NCBI RefSeq assembly: GCF_029919115.1
Contig: NZ_CP123990.1
Coordinates: forward strand, 4,614,501-4,678,500
From: Variovorax paradoxus
GTDB taxonomy: Bacteria > Pseudomonadota > Gammaproteobacteria > Burkholderiales > Burkholderiaceae_C
Direction of reading: 5' to 3'
Length of the DNA: 64,000 nt
The first letter of the stretch is position 1; every line of letters begins with the position of its first letter. Both the position numbers and the translations under genes were made by a program. Of this stretch, positions 33,640 to 44,112 are shown piece by piece. Below the pieces are notes generated by a model. The model saw nothing but the letters and a program-made list of their open reading frames with translations. It ran no database searches and had not been told where the DNA came from.

Positions 33640-34629
33640 ATGGAAACAAAGTGGCTAGAAGACTTCATCAGCCTGGCGGAAACGCGCAGCTTCAGCCGCT
33701 CGGCCCAATTGAGGCACGTTACACAACCGGCTTTTTCGCGGCGCATCCAGGCGCTGGAGGGCTGGGCCGGCACCGACCTGGTCGACCGCAGCTCGTACCC
33801 CACTCGCCTCACGCCCGCGGGCCAAACGCTCTACAGCCAGGCCATTGAGATGCTGCAATCGCTGCAGAGCACCCGGGCCATGCTGCGCGGCCATTCGGCC
33901 GCCGGGCAGGACGTGATCGAGATTGCGGTGCCGCACACACTGGCCTTCACCTTTTTTCCCTCGTGGGTGACCAGCCTGCGCGAGCACTTCGGGCCCATCA
34001 AGAGCCGGCTCATCGCACTCAACGTGCACGACGCGGTGCTGCGCCTGGTCGAAGGCAGCTGCGACCTGCTGATTGCCTATCACCATCCCTCGCAGCCGCT
34101 GCAGCTGGACGCCAACAAGTACGAGATGGTCAGTCTCGGCGAAGAAACCGTGGCCCCGTGGGTCAAGGCCGACGCCGAGGGCGCGCCGCGTTTTCGCCTG
34201 CCCGGCCGGCCCGGCCAGCCGCTGCCCTACCTGGGCTACGCGCCAGGCGCCTACCTGGGCCGGGTGGTCGACCAGCTGCTGAAGGAATCGGGCACCGCCA
34301 TCCACCTCGACCGGGTCTATGAAACCGACATGGCCGAGGGCCTGAAGGTGATGGCGCTCGAAGGCCACGGCATTGCGTTCCTGCCGCAAAGCGCGGTGCG
34401 CAAGGAGATCAAGGCGCGCAAGCTGGTGAGCGCGCTGCCGCCCGAAATCGACAGCCTGGAAGCGACGATGGAAATCCGCGCCTACCGCGAGCGGCCCAGC
34501 GCGCCCGTGCCCGTGAAGGCCGGCACGGGCCGCTCCGCAAAAGCTGCGGCGGTCACGGAAAGCCTGCAGCCCAAGCGCACGGCCGATGCGCTGTGGTCTT
34601 ACCTGGTTGGCGCCCAGCCGACCCGTTGA
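33640..34629 (+). CDS. LysR-family regulator, HypT/YjiE-like
   Basis: 329 residues. The beginning, ETKWLEDFISLAETRSFSRS and AFSRRIQALEGWAG, places it in the HypT (YjiE) sub-branch of LysR proteins. The HTH spans residues 1-62; the ligand domain continues to about 300, followed by an Ala/Lys-rich stretch and a tail. HypT of E. coli responds to hypochlorite through methionine oxidation; whether this one does is unknown. It is divergent from the amidase and lies 192 bases before the aspartase gene on the same strand. Confidence 0.88.
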   Translation: METKWLEDFISLAETRSFSRSAQLRHVTQPAFSRRIQALEGWAGTDLVDRSSYPTRLTPAGQTLYSQAIEMLQSLQSTRAMLRGHSAAGQDVIEIAVPHTLAFTFFPSWVTSLREHFGPIKSRLIALNVHDAVLRLVEGSCDLLIAYHHPSQPLQLDANKYEMVSLGEETVAPWVKADAEGAPRFRLPGRPGQPLPYLGYAPGAYLGRVVDQLLKESGTAIHLDRVYETDMAEGLKVMALEGHGIAFLPQSAVRKEIKARKLVSALPPEIDSLEATMEIRAYRERPSAPVPVKAGTGRSAKAAAVTESLQPKRTADALWSYLVGAQPTR

Positions 34630-34821
34630 AACGCGTTGCGATGTTGACGCTTCGAATTTGTGCGCTGCACAATCTATAAATGCTGCGCATGAGGCCCCCC
34701 GCAAAAGGCATTGGCGTCGCGGGCTGGCCGCCACTACAGTCGCGGCAGTTTTCAGATCGCTGTCACAGCAAGTCTTACGGCACGCGCCACCCGCGTGCTT
34801 TTTTTTAGCCGAGGAACCTGT

Positions 34822-36273
<1,452 letters not shown>

Positions 36274-36445
36274 TGAAAGTCGGACAATGCCAATGGGTAG
36301 CCTTGCACCACGACGGCGCTGCGATGCGCGGGGCCGGTGCAAACGTCATCGAGAATGCACCGGGTTGGCCCGGGTATTCCCCATGACCTGAATGTCTAAA
36401 ATTTAGTTGTATCTGTATCTTCCAGTCACCTCAGGAGTTTTCCGT

Positions 36446-37348
36446 ATGAAAAAGCAAGTATTGGCATTGGCAATCGCAGCCGTGGCTGCCGGCAGCGCGT
36501 TTGCACAAGCCAATGACACCCTGGCCAAGATCAAGGCCTCGGGCACCATCACCGAAGGCGTGCGGGAATCTTCCGGCCTTTCGTACACGCTGGGCAATGG
36601 CCAGTACACCGGTTTCCACTACGACGTCTGCGCCAACATCATTCGCGACATCCAGAAGCACCTCGGCCTGGCCAAGCTGGAAACCAAGTTCCAGCCCGTG
36701 ACCTCGCAAAACCGCGTGCCCCTGGTGCAAAACGGCACCGTCGACCTGGAGTGCGGCTCCACCACCAACAACGCCACGCGCCAGAAGGACGTTTCGTTCG
36801 CTGTCACCACCTACGTCGAGGAAGTGCGCATTGCAGTCAAGGCCAACTCGGGCATCACCAGCATCAAGGACCTGAACGGCAAGACCGTGGCCACCACCAC
36901 CGGCACCACGTCGGTGCAAACCCTGCGCAAGAACGAACGCGCCGGCGGCATCGACTTCAAGGAGCTGTATGGCAAGGACCACTCGGACAGCTTCCTGCTG
37001 CTCGAATCGGGCCGCGCCGACGCCTTCGTGATGGACGGTTCCATCCTGGCTTCGAACATCGCCAAGTCCAAGTCGCCTGCCGACTACAAGATCGTGGGCG
37101 AAGTGCTCAGCGTCGAGCCCATCGCCATCATGATCCGCAAGGACGACGCCGCCTTCAAGAAGGTGGTGGACGACAGCATCAAGGCGCAGATCAAGAACGG
37201 CGAACTCGCCAAGCTCTGGGACAAGTGGTTCCTGAAGCCGATTCCCCCGGCAAACGTCACCGTGAACCTGCCGCTGTCGGAAGCCACCAAGTCGGCCTGG
37301 GCCAACCCCAACGACAAGCCGATGGAAGAGTACGCCGCGAAGAAGTAA
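36446..37348 (+). CDS. gltI: Glutamate/aspartate ABC transporter, periplasmic binding protein
   Basis: 300 residues. A Sec signal (KKQVLALAIAAVAAGSAFA, cleavage after AFA) precedes a type II amino-acid binding domain with GVRESSGLSYTLG, YTGFHYDVCANI and the basic/acidic contacts typical of GltI. It delivers L-glutamate or L-aspartate to GltJK. AGGAG stands upstream of ATG 36446; an open frame starting 39 bases earlier lacks a site. A TAAAAT at 36397-36402 may be the -10 of its promoter. A hairpin with a T-rich tail follows the stop. Confidence 0.94.
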   Translation: MKKQVLALAIAAVAAGSAFAQANDTLAKIKASGTITEGVRESSGLSYTLGNGQYTGFHYDVCANIIRDIQKHLGLAKLETKFQPVTSQNRVPLVQNGTVDLECGSTTNNATRQKDVSFAVTTYVEEVRIAVKANSGITSIKDLNGKTVATTTGTTSVQTLRKNERAGGIDFKELYGKDHSDSFLLLESGRADAFVMDGSILASNIAKSKSPADYKIVGEVLSVEPIAIMIRKDDAAFKKVVDDSIKAQIKNGELAKLWDKWFLKPIPPANVTVNLPLSEATKSAWANPNDKPMEEYAAKK

Positions 37349-37371
37349 TCGCCACGAAGGTCATCCGCGAA

Positions 37372-37401
37372 CGCCCGCCGCCCCCGGCGGGCGTTTGTTT
37401 T
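37372..37401 (+). terminator. Hairpin between gltI and gltJ (partial terminator or mRNA stabiliser)
   Basis: Perfect 9-base GC arms CGCCCGCCG (37372-37380) and CGGCGGGCG (37385-37393) enclose a CCCC loop and are followed by TTTGTTTT. The structure sits 23 bases after the gltI stop inside the transport operon. In such operons it allows more binding protein than permease to be made, by partial termination or by protecting the upstream mRNA. Confidence 0.72.
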
Positions 37402-37480
37402 CGCAGGCAACGCAATGCGGCGCGCGGGCATGGCCTCTGCAAGCTGGCAGTCTGGAAATCTGAAAGAAGGAGAGTCCCCG

Positions 37481-38212
37481 ATGGGATCAAACTGGGATTG
37501 GCAGGTCTTCTTGCAAGACCCGGGCGGGAAGTACCCGACCTACTGGGAGTGGATGTTGTCCGCATGGGGCTGGACCGTGTCGGTGGCGCTGCTGGCGCTC
37601 ATCGTCGCGCTGGTGCTGGGTTCGCTCATCGGCATCATCCGCACCTTGCCCAACAGCCCCTGGCTCGTGCGCCTGGGCAATGCCTGGGTCGAGCTGTTCC
37701 GCAACATTCCGCTCTTGGTGCAGATCTTCCTCTGGTACCACGTCATTCCGGCGCTGATTCCGGTCATGAAGGGCGTGCCGAGCTTTGTGCTGGTGGTGCT
37801 GGCGCTGGGCTTCTTTACCTCGGCGCGAATTGCCGAGCAGGTGCGCTCGGGCATTCAGGCATTGCCCAAGGGCCAGCGCTACGCAGGCATGGCAGTGGGC
37901 TTTACCACCACGCAGTACTACCGCTACGTGATCTTGCCAATGGCCTACCGCATCATCATTCCGCCGCTCACGAGCGAAACGATGAACATCTTCAAGAACT
38001 CGTCGGTGGCGTTTGCCGTGTCGGTGACCGAACTCACGATGTTCGCCATGCAGGCGCAGGAAGAGACCTCGCGCGGCATCGAGGTGTACCTTGCGGTAAC
38101 CGGGCTCTACGTGATCTCGGCCTTTGCAATCAACCGCATCATGGCTTTCATCGAGAAGAAGACGCGTGTGCCGGGCTTCATCGTCTCGGCCAGCGGCGGC
38201 GGGGGGCATTGA
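37481..38212 (+). CDS. gltJ: Glutamate/aspartate ABC transporter permease
   Basis: 243 residues. The HisM-type permease domain has about five membrane helices and the coupling loop GIQALPKGQRYAGMAVGFTTTQ (EAA-type) near residue 130. WVELFRNIPLLVQIFLWYHV is the usual second-helix motif of the polar amino acid family. AAGAAGGAGAG precedes ATG 37481. With GltK it forms the channel served by GltI and GltL. The 90-base gap to gltK contains a short inverted repeat. Confidence 0.93.
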   Translation: MGSNWDWQVFLQDPGGKYPTYWEWMLSAWGWTVSVALLALIVALVLGSLIGIIRTLPNSPWLVRLGNAWVELFRNIPLLVQIFLWYHVIPALIPVMKGVPSFVLVVLALGFFTSARIAEQVRSGIQALPKGQRYAGMAVGFTTTQYYRYVILPMAYRIIIPPLTSETMNIFKNSSVAFAVSVTELTMFAMQAQEETSRGIEVYLAVTGLYVISAFAINRIMAFIEKKTRVPGFIVSASGGGGH

Positions 38213-38249
38213 CATGACGTACCCCCACGTTCGCGGCTACGCCGTTTCA

Positions 38250-38294
38250 CTGCCCCCCGAGGGGGCGCGTGCCCCCTTTGGGGCGGCCCGGCAG
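38250..38294. repeat. Short GC-rich inverted repeat upstream of gltK
   Basis: 45 bases bounded by CTGCC and GGCAG, with CCCCCGAGGGGG near one end and GCCCCCTTTGGGGCGGC near the other. This looks like a repetitive element that I recall from Comamonadaceae intergenic regions. Its end abuts the AGGAGG ribosome site (38293-38298) of gltK, so pairing in the mRNA could influence gltK translation. Confidence 0.65.
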
Positions 38295-38302
38295 GAGGCA
38301 CA

Positions 38303-38989
38303 ATGAATCTCGACCTGTCGTTCTACAACTGGGACGTCATCAGCAACTTCGTCGTCAAGGGCTTCTACTTCAGCATCATGCTGACGATCGTCGCCACCAT
38401 TGGCGGCGTGCTCTTTGGCACCGTGCTGGCGCTTATGCGGCTCTCGGGCAAGAAGTGGCTCGATGCGCCTGCTGCCATCTACGTCAACGGCATGCGAAGC
38501 ATTCCGCTGGTGATGGTCATCTTGTGGTTCTTCCTCTTGGTGCCGGCCTCGTTCTACGCGGCTTTCGGCTCCATCGGCTCGAACTACCGCTCGGAAATCT
38601 CGGCCGTGATCACCTTCATCGCGTTCGAGGCGGCCTACTTCAGCGAGATCATGCGAGCGGGCATCCAGTCGATTCCGCGCGGCCAGGTGTATGCGGGCCA
38701 GGCGGTCGGCATGACCTACGGCCAGAACATGCGCCTGGTGGTGTTGCCGCAAGCTTTCCGCAACATGCTGCCGGTGCTGCTCACGCAGACCATCATCCTG
38801 TTCCAGGACACCTCGCTGGTGTACGCCATCGGCGCGTACGACATGCTCAAGGGCTTCGAGACCGCGGGCAAGAACTTCGGCCGCCCGATCGAGGCCTACC
38901 TGCTCGCGGCCGTCGTTTACTTCATCATGTGCTATGCCTTGTCGTGGCTCGTCAAGCGCCTCCACAAGAAGATTGCCATCATTCGCTGA
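38303..38989 (+). CDS. gltK: Glutamate/aspartate ABC transporter permease
   Basis: 228 residues. The HisM-type permease has YVNGMRSIPLVMVILWFFLL and the coupling loop GIQSIPRGQVYAGQAVGMTYGQ near residue 130. It is the partner of GltJ. A strong AGGAGG site precedes the ATG. The gene ends 21 bases before gltL. Membrane helices fill most of the protein, and the C-terminus KRLHKKIAIIR is cytoplasmic and basic. Confidence 0.93.
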   Translation: MNLDLSFYNWDVISNFVVKGFYFSIMLTIVATIGGVLFGTVLALMRLSGKKWLDAPAAIYVNGMRSIPLVMVILWFFLLVPASFYAAFGSIGSNYRSEISAVITFIAFEAAYFSEIMRAGIQSIPRGQVYAGQAVGMTYGQNMRLVVLPQAFRNMLPVLLTQTIILFQDTSLVYAIGAYDMLKGFETAGKNFGRPIEAYLLAAVVYFIMCYALSWLVKRLHKKIAIIR

Positions 38990-39010
38990 GTGGCTGAACC
39001 GGAGAAAGAA

Positions 39011-39760
39011 ATGTCCGAAAAAATGATTGAAATCAAGAACGTCTCCAAGTGGTATGGCCCGGTGCAGGTGCTCAACGATTGTTCGGTGAGCATCTCCAAG
39101 GGCGACGTGGTGGTGGTGTGCGGGCCCTCGGGCTCGGGCAAATCCACCCTCATCAAGACCGTGAATGCGCTCGAGCCCTTCCAGAAGGGCGAGATCACCG
39201 TCAACGGCATTCCGCTGCACGACCCCAAGACCAACCTGCCCAAGCTGCGCTCCAAGGTCGGCATGGTGTTTCAGCACTTCGAGCTGTTTCCGCACCTCTC
39301 GGTCACCGAGAACCTCACGATCGCCCAGATCAAGGTGCTCGGCCGCAGTCCCGAAGAAGCCAAGACGCGCGGCCTCAAGATGCTCGACCGCGTGGGCCTG
39401 ATGGCGCACAAGGACAAGTTCCCGGGTCAGCTCTCCGGCGGCCAGCAGCAGCGCGTGGCCATTGCCCGTGCGCTCAGCATGGACCCGATCGTGATGCTGT
39501 TCGACGAACCCACTTCGGCGCTCGATCCCGAAATGGTCGGCGAAGTGCTCGACGTGATGGTGAGCCTGGCCAGGGACGGCATGACCATGATGGTGGTGAC
39601 GCACGAAATGGCCTTTGCCCGCAAGGTGGCCAGCCGCGTGATCTTCATCGACGTGGGCGGCAAGATTCTTGAAGACTGCCCGAAGGACGAGTTCTTCAGC
39701 CACCCGGAAAACCGTCAGCCGCGCACCAAGGATTTCCTCAACAAGATCCTGCAGCACTGA
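39011..39760 (+). CDS. gltL: Glutamate/aspartate ABC transporter ATP-binding protein
   Basis: 249 residues. Walker [10 protein letters not shown] is at 38-46, the Q-loop region [13 protein letters not shown] follows, then the signature [15 protein letters not shown], Walker [15 protein letters not shown] and the switch THEMAFAR. It is a close match to the polar amino acid uptake ATPases (GltL/GlnQ). The start at ATG 39011 has GGAGAAAG upstream; a GTG 21 bases earlier is in frame but lacks a site. Last gene of the operon, followed by a strong terminator. Confidence 0.93.
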   Translation: MSEKMIEIKNVSKWYGPVQVLNDCSVSISKGDVVVVCGPSGSGKSTLIKTVNALEPFQKGEITVNGIPLHDPKTNLPKLRSKVGMVFQHFELFPHLSVTENLTIAQIKVLGRSPEEAKTRGLKMLDRVGLMAHKDKFPGQLSGGQQQRVAIARALSMDPIVMLFDEPTSALDPEMVGEVLDVMVSLARDGMTMMVVTHEMAFARKVASRVIFIDVGGKILEDCPKDEFFSHPENRQPRTKDFLNKILQH

Positions 39761-39790
39761 TCGATTCGATTCGCTGCGGCACAAAAAGCA

Positions 39791-39825
39791 AAAGCCACGC
39801 TGTTCGCAGCGTGGCTTTTTTATTA
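39791..39825. terminator. Bidirectional rho-independent terminator between gltL and the nucleoside hydrolase gene
   Basis: The perfect arms GCCACGCTG (39794-39802) and CAGCGTGGC (39807-39815) enclose a TTCG tetraloop and are followed by TTTTTTATTA. On the other strand an A-rich left flank supplies the U-tract. The site lies between the convergent ends of gltL and the minus-strand nucleoside hydrolase gene, so it can serve both. Confidence 0.9.
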
Positions 39826-39834
39826 CCCCGGTTC

Positions 39835-40773
39835 TCAGGGCAGCCGTGCGATATGTTCGTTCAGCAGGTCGAAGAATCCCTGCGCATCGCCATCGACGAT
39901 CCAGTTTGCGTTGGCGGGGCGGTTCAGGCTGCCGTACCAGTCGGCCGCCGTCTGGCCAAAACCCATGCCTTCTCGGCTGTCGATTTCAACGTTGACCGGC
40001 CTGCCCCTGAAGAGCGAAGGCTGCAGCAGGTAGGCGATGACGGTGGCGTCGTGCACCGGTCCGCCGGGCATGTCGTAGTGCCGCATTTCCTGCGGTGCAT
40101 AGGCGTCCAGAATGTCGGCGACGATGGTGCCGGCCCGGTTGCCGATGCCGCGCAGCCGCGCGATGCGCTCTTCGCTCGTGAGAATCTTGTGCGTCACGTC
40201 CAGCGGCAGCATCGTCGTCGGCACGCCGCTTTTCAGCACAACCTCTGCCGCATGCGGATCGGCGAACACGTTGAACTCCGCGGTCGGCGTGATGTTGCCG
40301 CCGTTGAAATGCGCGCCGGCCATGAGCACGAGTTCTCGCAAGCCGCGCACGATGTCGGGGGCTTGCCCGAGCGCCAGCGCAAGGTTGGTTTGCGGGCCGA
40401 GCATGGCAAGCGTCACGCTTTTCTCGGGCGCCGCACGCAGCGTGCGAATGAGGTAATCGACCGCGTGCCCTTCGGCCAGCGGCACAGCCGGCTCGTGAAC
40501 CTCGACGCCGGTGATGCCTTCGCGTCCGTGGATGTTGGCCGCGTAGATCGGCGTGCGCTGCAGCGGGCGCTCCGCACCGGCGTACACCGGAACATCTGGC
40601 CGGCCGGCCCATTCGCAGGCGAGGCGCGCGTTGCGCGAGGTCTTGGCCAGCGGAACATTGCCGGCCACCGTGGTCAGCGCCTGGAGCTTCAGCGTTTCAG
40701 GCGCCGCCATGGCGAACAGCAGCGCGATCACGTCGTCCGCGCCGGGATCCGTGTCGATGATCAGGGTGTGCAT
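39835..40773 (-). CDS. Inosine/uridine-preferring nucleoside hydrolase family
   Basis: 312 residues from the ATG at 40771-40773. The N-terminal HTLIIDTDPGADDVIALL carries the DxDxxxDD calcium-binding cluster that defines the family. LVLMAGAHFNGGNITPTAEFN and DPHAAEVVLKSG match the second half of the active site. It hydrolyses the N-glycosidic bond of ribonucleosides to base plus ribose. It lies 50 bases downstream of the dctP stop on the same strand and may be cotranscribed with the TRAP genes. Confidence 0.9.
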   Translation of the reverse strand: MHTLIIDTDPGADDVIALLFAMAAPETLKLQALTTVAGNVPLAKTSRNARLACEWAGRPDVPVYAGAERPLQRTPIYAANIHGREGITGVEVHEPAVPLAEGHAVDYLIRTLRAAPEKSVTLAMLGPQTNLALALGQAPDIVRGLRELVLMAGAHFNGGNITPTAEFNVFADPHAAEVVLKSGVPTTMLPLDVTHKILTSEERIARLRGIGNRAGTIVADILDAYAPQEMRHYDMPGGPVHDATVIAYLLQPSLFRGRPVNVEIDSREGMGFGQTAADWYGSLNRPANANWIVDGDAQGFFDLLNEHIARLP

Positions 40774-40823
40774 CGCGACATTGTCGCGGCGCCACCCTGA
40801 AGCGGCACGGTGTTGCTTGCTGC

Positions 40824-41861
40824 TTACTTCTTCCGTGCAGCAATGGCCTTCTCGGCCTTTGCCACGAGGTCGGCACCCACGGTGCCCTTCCACTTTTCGT
40901 ACACCGGCCGCGTGGCCTTCACGAAGGCTTCGCGCTCGGCGGGCGTGAGCTGGGTCACGGTCACGCCCATGCCGGCAATGTCCTTCAGCACCGGCTTGTC
41001 GGCTTCGACAAGGCCTTTGCGTGCAATGGCAATCTCTTGCTGGCCGGCATCAATGGCGGCCTGGCGCACGATGGCCTGGTCGGCTGGCGTCCACGAAGCC
41101 CAGATTTCCTTGTTGACCACGAAGACCAGCGGATCGGCCACGTAGCCCCAGGTGGTGACGAACTTCTGGCCCACGTTCTGCATCTTGAGCACGGTGAACA
41201 GGAAGAGCGGGTTCTCCTGCCCGTCGACCGCGCCGCTGGCGAGTGCGGGCTGGGCATCGGCCCAGCTCATCTGCGTGGGGTTGGCGCCCAGCGCGGTGAA
41301 CATGTCGGAATAAATCGGCGAGCCGACGACACGGATCTTCATGCCCTTCAGGTCTTCAGGCGACTTGATCGGCTTCTTGGAGTTGGTGATTTCGCGGTAG
41401 CCGTTCTCACCCCAGGCAAGGGGCACCACACCGGCCTTGTCGAGGGTCTTGAACATGTCCTTGCCGACTTCGCCTTGCGTGAGCGCGTCGATGGCCGCGT
41501 AGTCGGGCATCAGGAAGGGCATGGAGAAGAGGTTGAGCTGCTTGACTTGCGGCGACCAGTTGATGGTCGAGCCCACGGCCATGTCGATGACGCCCTGGCG
41601 AAGCGCGCTGAACTCGCGGGTCTGGTCGCCCTGGATGAGCGAAACACCGGGGTAGAGCTTGATGTTGATGCGGCCCTGGGTACGCTCCTTCACGAGGTCG
41701 GCCCAGATCTTCCCGGCCTGGCCCCAGGGTGTGGGCGGGCCGAGCACGAGCGACATCTTGTATTCGGGCTTGTAGGCGGCCTGCGCCATGGCGCCGGTCG
41801 AGAACATGCCCAGGGCGGTGGCTACGGCGGCAAGGCCCAAGAGGGTGCGGCGGAATTTCAT
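40824..41861 (-). CDS. dctP: TRAP transporter substrate-binding protein
   Basis: 345 residues. A signal peptide (KFRRTLLGLAAVATALGMFSTGAMA, cleavage after AMA) precedes the DctP fold. The conserved Arg in LKGMKIRVVGSP, which in known structures holds a carboxylate of the ligand, is present, as is QENPLFL. It therefore probably binds an organic acid. The start was set at ATG 41859-41861; the open frame continues into the upstream repeat and gives a meaningless extension. 262 bases containing palindromic repeat copy 2 separate it from dctM. Confidence 0.92.
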   Translation of the reverse strand: MKFRRTLLGLAAVATALGMFSTGAMAQAAYKPEYKMSLVLGPPTPWGQAGKIWADLVKERTQGRINIKLYPGVSLIQGDQTREFSALRQGVIDMAVGSTINWSPQVKQLNLFSMPFLMPDYAAIDALTQGEVGKDMFKTLDKAGVVPLAWGENGYREITNSKKPIKSPEDLKGMKIRVVGSPIYSDMFTALGANPTQMSWADAQPALASGAVDGQENPLFLFTVLKMQNVGQKFVTTWGYVADPLVFVVNKEIWASWTPADQAIVRQAAIDAGQQEIAIARKGLVEADKPVLKDIAGMGVTVTQLTPAEREAFVKATRPVYEKWKGTVGADLVAKAEKAIAARKK

Positions 41862-41929
41862 GAGAGGTCTCCTTGTTTTCTGAACACAACTAAGTGGTGG
41901 ATGTTTTCGGGAACGTTTGCTGATGTTTT

Positions 41930-42074
41930 GGCGCTGCTGTTCAGGGCGTGTGCAAAGGCCACCGGGTACTCCCCTCCGCGAATGTCCCCCGGGGCTGCGC
42001 CCCTCCTCCTTTATTTCGCTGCGGGGAGCACCCGATGCCCTGTGCACTGGGGCACGCTGCTGGTGCGCCCCCTG
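41930..42074. repeat. Modular palindromic repeat, copy 2 (single-arm form)
   Basis: A ~145-base version of the element at 26801-27267. It starts GGCGCTGCTGTTCAGGGCG, continues with the TCCGCGAATGTCCCCC end, one core copy CCTCCTTTATTTCGCTGCG (within 42003-42023) and the CCCGATGCCCTGTGCAC segment, and ends GCGCCCCCTG. Only one arm is present. It lies in the gap between dctM and dctP, two genes of one transporter in the same direction. Confidence 0.83.
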
Positions 42075-42124
42075 AACAAGGAGCTAACCGAACAGCGCGA
42101 AGCAAAGAGAAGCAGGGTCGCATC

Positions 42125-43423
42125 TCAATACCCGAGCTTCCGAGGCAGCCACAACGCAAGTTCCGGGAATGCGATCACCAGCACCATCACCAGGAACATC
42201 GAGAACAGCATCCAGCCCACCCAGCGCACGGTTTCTTCCATGCGCACCTTGGCGATGCGGCACGACACCATCAGGTTGACCGCGAGCGGTGGCGTGAACT
42301 GCCCCAATGCGACCTTCAGCGTGAGGATGACGCCGAACCACACCGGGTCCCACTTGTAGTACTGGACGATCGGCAGCAACAGCGGCACGAAGATCAGGAA
42401 GATCGACACGCCGTCCAGGAACATGCCGACAGTGATCAAGAGCAGGATCAGCAACGCCAGGATGCCGTATTCACCCAGGCCCGAATTGACGATGGCGCGC
42501 GTCACTGGGTCGATGATGCCCAGCGTCGAAAGCGAGTACGCAAAGATCCCCGCGAGCGACACCACCAGCAGGATCACCGCCGAGAGCTCGCCCGATTCGC
42601 GCAAGATCACGAACAGGTCGCGCACCTTGATGGTCCGGTGCACGCACATGCCCACGAACAGGCCGTAGAACACAGCCACCACTGCTGCTTCGGTGGGAGT
42701 GAACCAGCCCGCGCGCATGCCGCCCAGAATCAGCACCGGCGCCGCCAGGCCCCAGATCGCCTCGCGAAAACTCTTCCAGAACGGCGGGCGCGGCAACGTC
42801 GATTCGAGTGCCCCCATCTTGTGTTGGCGGGCCAGCAGCACGGCCGGAATCATCAACGCCAGGCCGGCCATCACGCCCGGGATCATGCCGGCCGCAAACA
42901 GCGCCGGTACCGAGGCGCCGGGCACCAGCACCGAGTAGACGATGAACGCGACCGAAGGCGGAATCAGGATGTCGGTGGCCGCCGCGGCGCCTACTACGCT
43001 GGCCGAGAACGCGGCCGGGTAGCCGGCGCGCGACATGGCGGCGATCATCACTGCGCCCACGGCGGCGGCATTGGCCGGGCCCGAACCCGAGATGCCGCCG
43101 AGGAACATCGCCACCGCAATCGCCACCAGCGGCAGCATGCCTGGGCCGCGGCCGACGATGGCGACCGCAAAGTTGACGAGCCGCAGCGCAACGCCCGAGC
43201 GGTCGAAGATGGAGCCCACCAGCACGAACATCGGAATGGCCAGCAGCGGGTACTTGCCGAGGCCGGCATAAAAGTTCTGCGGCACGGCCAGCAAGCCGAA
43301 CCACTGGGCGTCGCTGTTGGCCAGCGCAATGCAGGCGGCGCCGGCCAGGCCGAGCGCGGCACCGATGGGCACGCCCACCAGCATCATCGCGACGAAGGCG
43401 ACGAAAAGCAGGGTGGCGATCAC
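42125..43423 (-). CDS. dctM: TRAP transporter large permease
   Basis: 432 residues from a GTG start at 43421-43423 overlapping the dctQ stop by 4 bases. It opens IATLLFVAFVAMMLVGVPIGAALG, the usual DctM first helix. Many further helices follow, with the GISGSGPANAAAVGAVMIAAM motif characteristic of the family. It is the sodium-driven channel subunit. A much longer open frame runs through dctQ in another frame and is not the gene. It ends before copy 2 of the repeat. Confidence 0.91.
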   Translation of the reverse strand: MIATLLFVAFVAMMLVGVPIGAALGLAGAACIALANSDAQWFGLLAVPQNFYAGLGKYPLLAIPMFVLVGSIFDRSGVALRLVNFAVAIVGRGPGMLPLVAIAVAMFLGGISGSGPANAAAVGAVMIAAMSRAGYPAAFSASVVGAAAATDILIPPSVAFIVYSVLVPGASVPALFAAGMIPGVMAGLALMIPAVLLARQHKMGALESTLPRPPFWKSFREAIWGLAAPVLILGGMRAGWFTPTEAAVVAVFYGLFVGMCVHRTIKVRDLFVILRESGELSAVILLVVSLAGIFAYSLSTLGIIDPVTRAIVNSGLGEYGILALLILLLITVGMFLDGVSIFLIFVPLLLPIVQYYKWDPVWFGVILTLKVALGQFTPPLAVNLMVSCRIAKVRMEETVRWVGWMLFSMFLVMVLVIAFPELALWLPRKLGY

Positions 43424-43998
43424 GATGCGTCGCCTTTTTTGCGGTCTTGCTCGGGGGTGTACGCCTTGCGGCCGCGGCGGATCATCAGGCCCACGGCGCG
43501 CAGCGCGATGGCAAAGGACACGATGGGCAGCCACATCGAATACCACCAGGCCGGAAGGCCGATGCCGGGCGTGGTCTCGTCGAAGCGGTAGTCGTCCCAC
43601 ACCATGCGGATGCTGAGCGCGCCGATCAGCGTGAACAGAATGGCGATCATGAGCGCGCCGAACTGCGCGAGCCGCTTGCGCCGCGCCATGGAGCCGCTCT
43701 CCGAAAAATATTCGATGCGGATGTGCCTGTCGCGCGCCACGGCGGCCGAGCCGGCCACCAGCGCCAGCATGATCATGAGAAAGACCGAGAACTCCTCCGT
43801 CCAGGCAAACGAAGAGTCGGTGAAGTAGCGCACCAGCACGTTGGCAAAGGTGATGAGTGCCAACGCGCCCATGATGATCACGGTGAGCCAGTCCTCGATG
43901 GCGAGCGGCACCTTGGTGGGCTCGTCGGCGGCTTCGATGTCTGGGGGGAGGGGGCTGGCGGCGTCCAGCAAGGGGCCGGACTCGTTGGGAGTGGTCAT
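43420..43998 (-). CDS. dctQ: TRAP transporter small permease
   Basis: 192 residues from ATG 43996-43998. Four membrane helices are visible, with ITFANVLVRYFTDSSFAWTEE, the DctQ hallmark around the second helix. The C-terminus is charged and cytoplasmic. An in-frame ATG at 44046 would add 16 residues; neither start has a convincing ribosome site, so the N-terminus is uncertain. It opens the transporter operon dctQ-dctM-(repeat)-dctP-nucleoside hydrolase. Confidence 0.87.
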   Translation of the reverse strand: MTTPNESGPLLDAASPLPPDIEAADEPTKVPLAIEDWLTVIIMGALALITFANVLVRYFTDSSFAWTEEFSVFLMIMLALVAGSAAVARDRHIRIEYFSESGSMARRKRLAQFGALMIAILFTLIGALSIRMVWDDYRFDETTPGIGLPAWWYSMWLPIVSFAIALRAVGLMIRRGRKAYTPEQDRKKGDAS

Positions 43999-44112
43999 CG
44001 AGAGGGAGGGGGAAAGCAGCCATGGATGGTAACGATCCATGTCCATCCGTTCATCGGGGTTTTCCTAAGCTGCGGCCCCATTTCCGCCCCCCTCCGGCCC
44101 TCTCGAAACGGG

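Noticed and set aside
42125..44023. A single 632-codon fusion of dctQ and dctM
   Set aside because: The upstream part is the wrong frame of dctQ. The GTG at 43421-43423 overlapping the dctQ stop gives a standard DctM.
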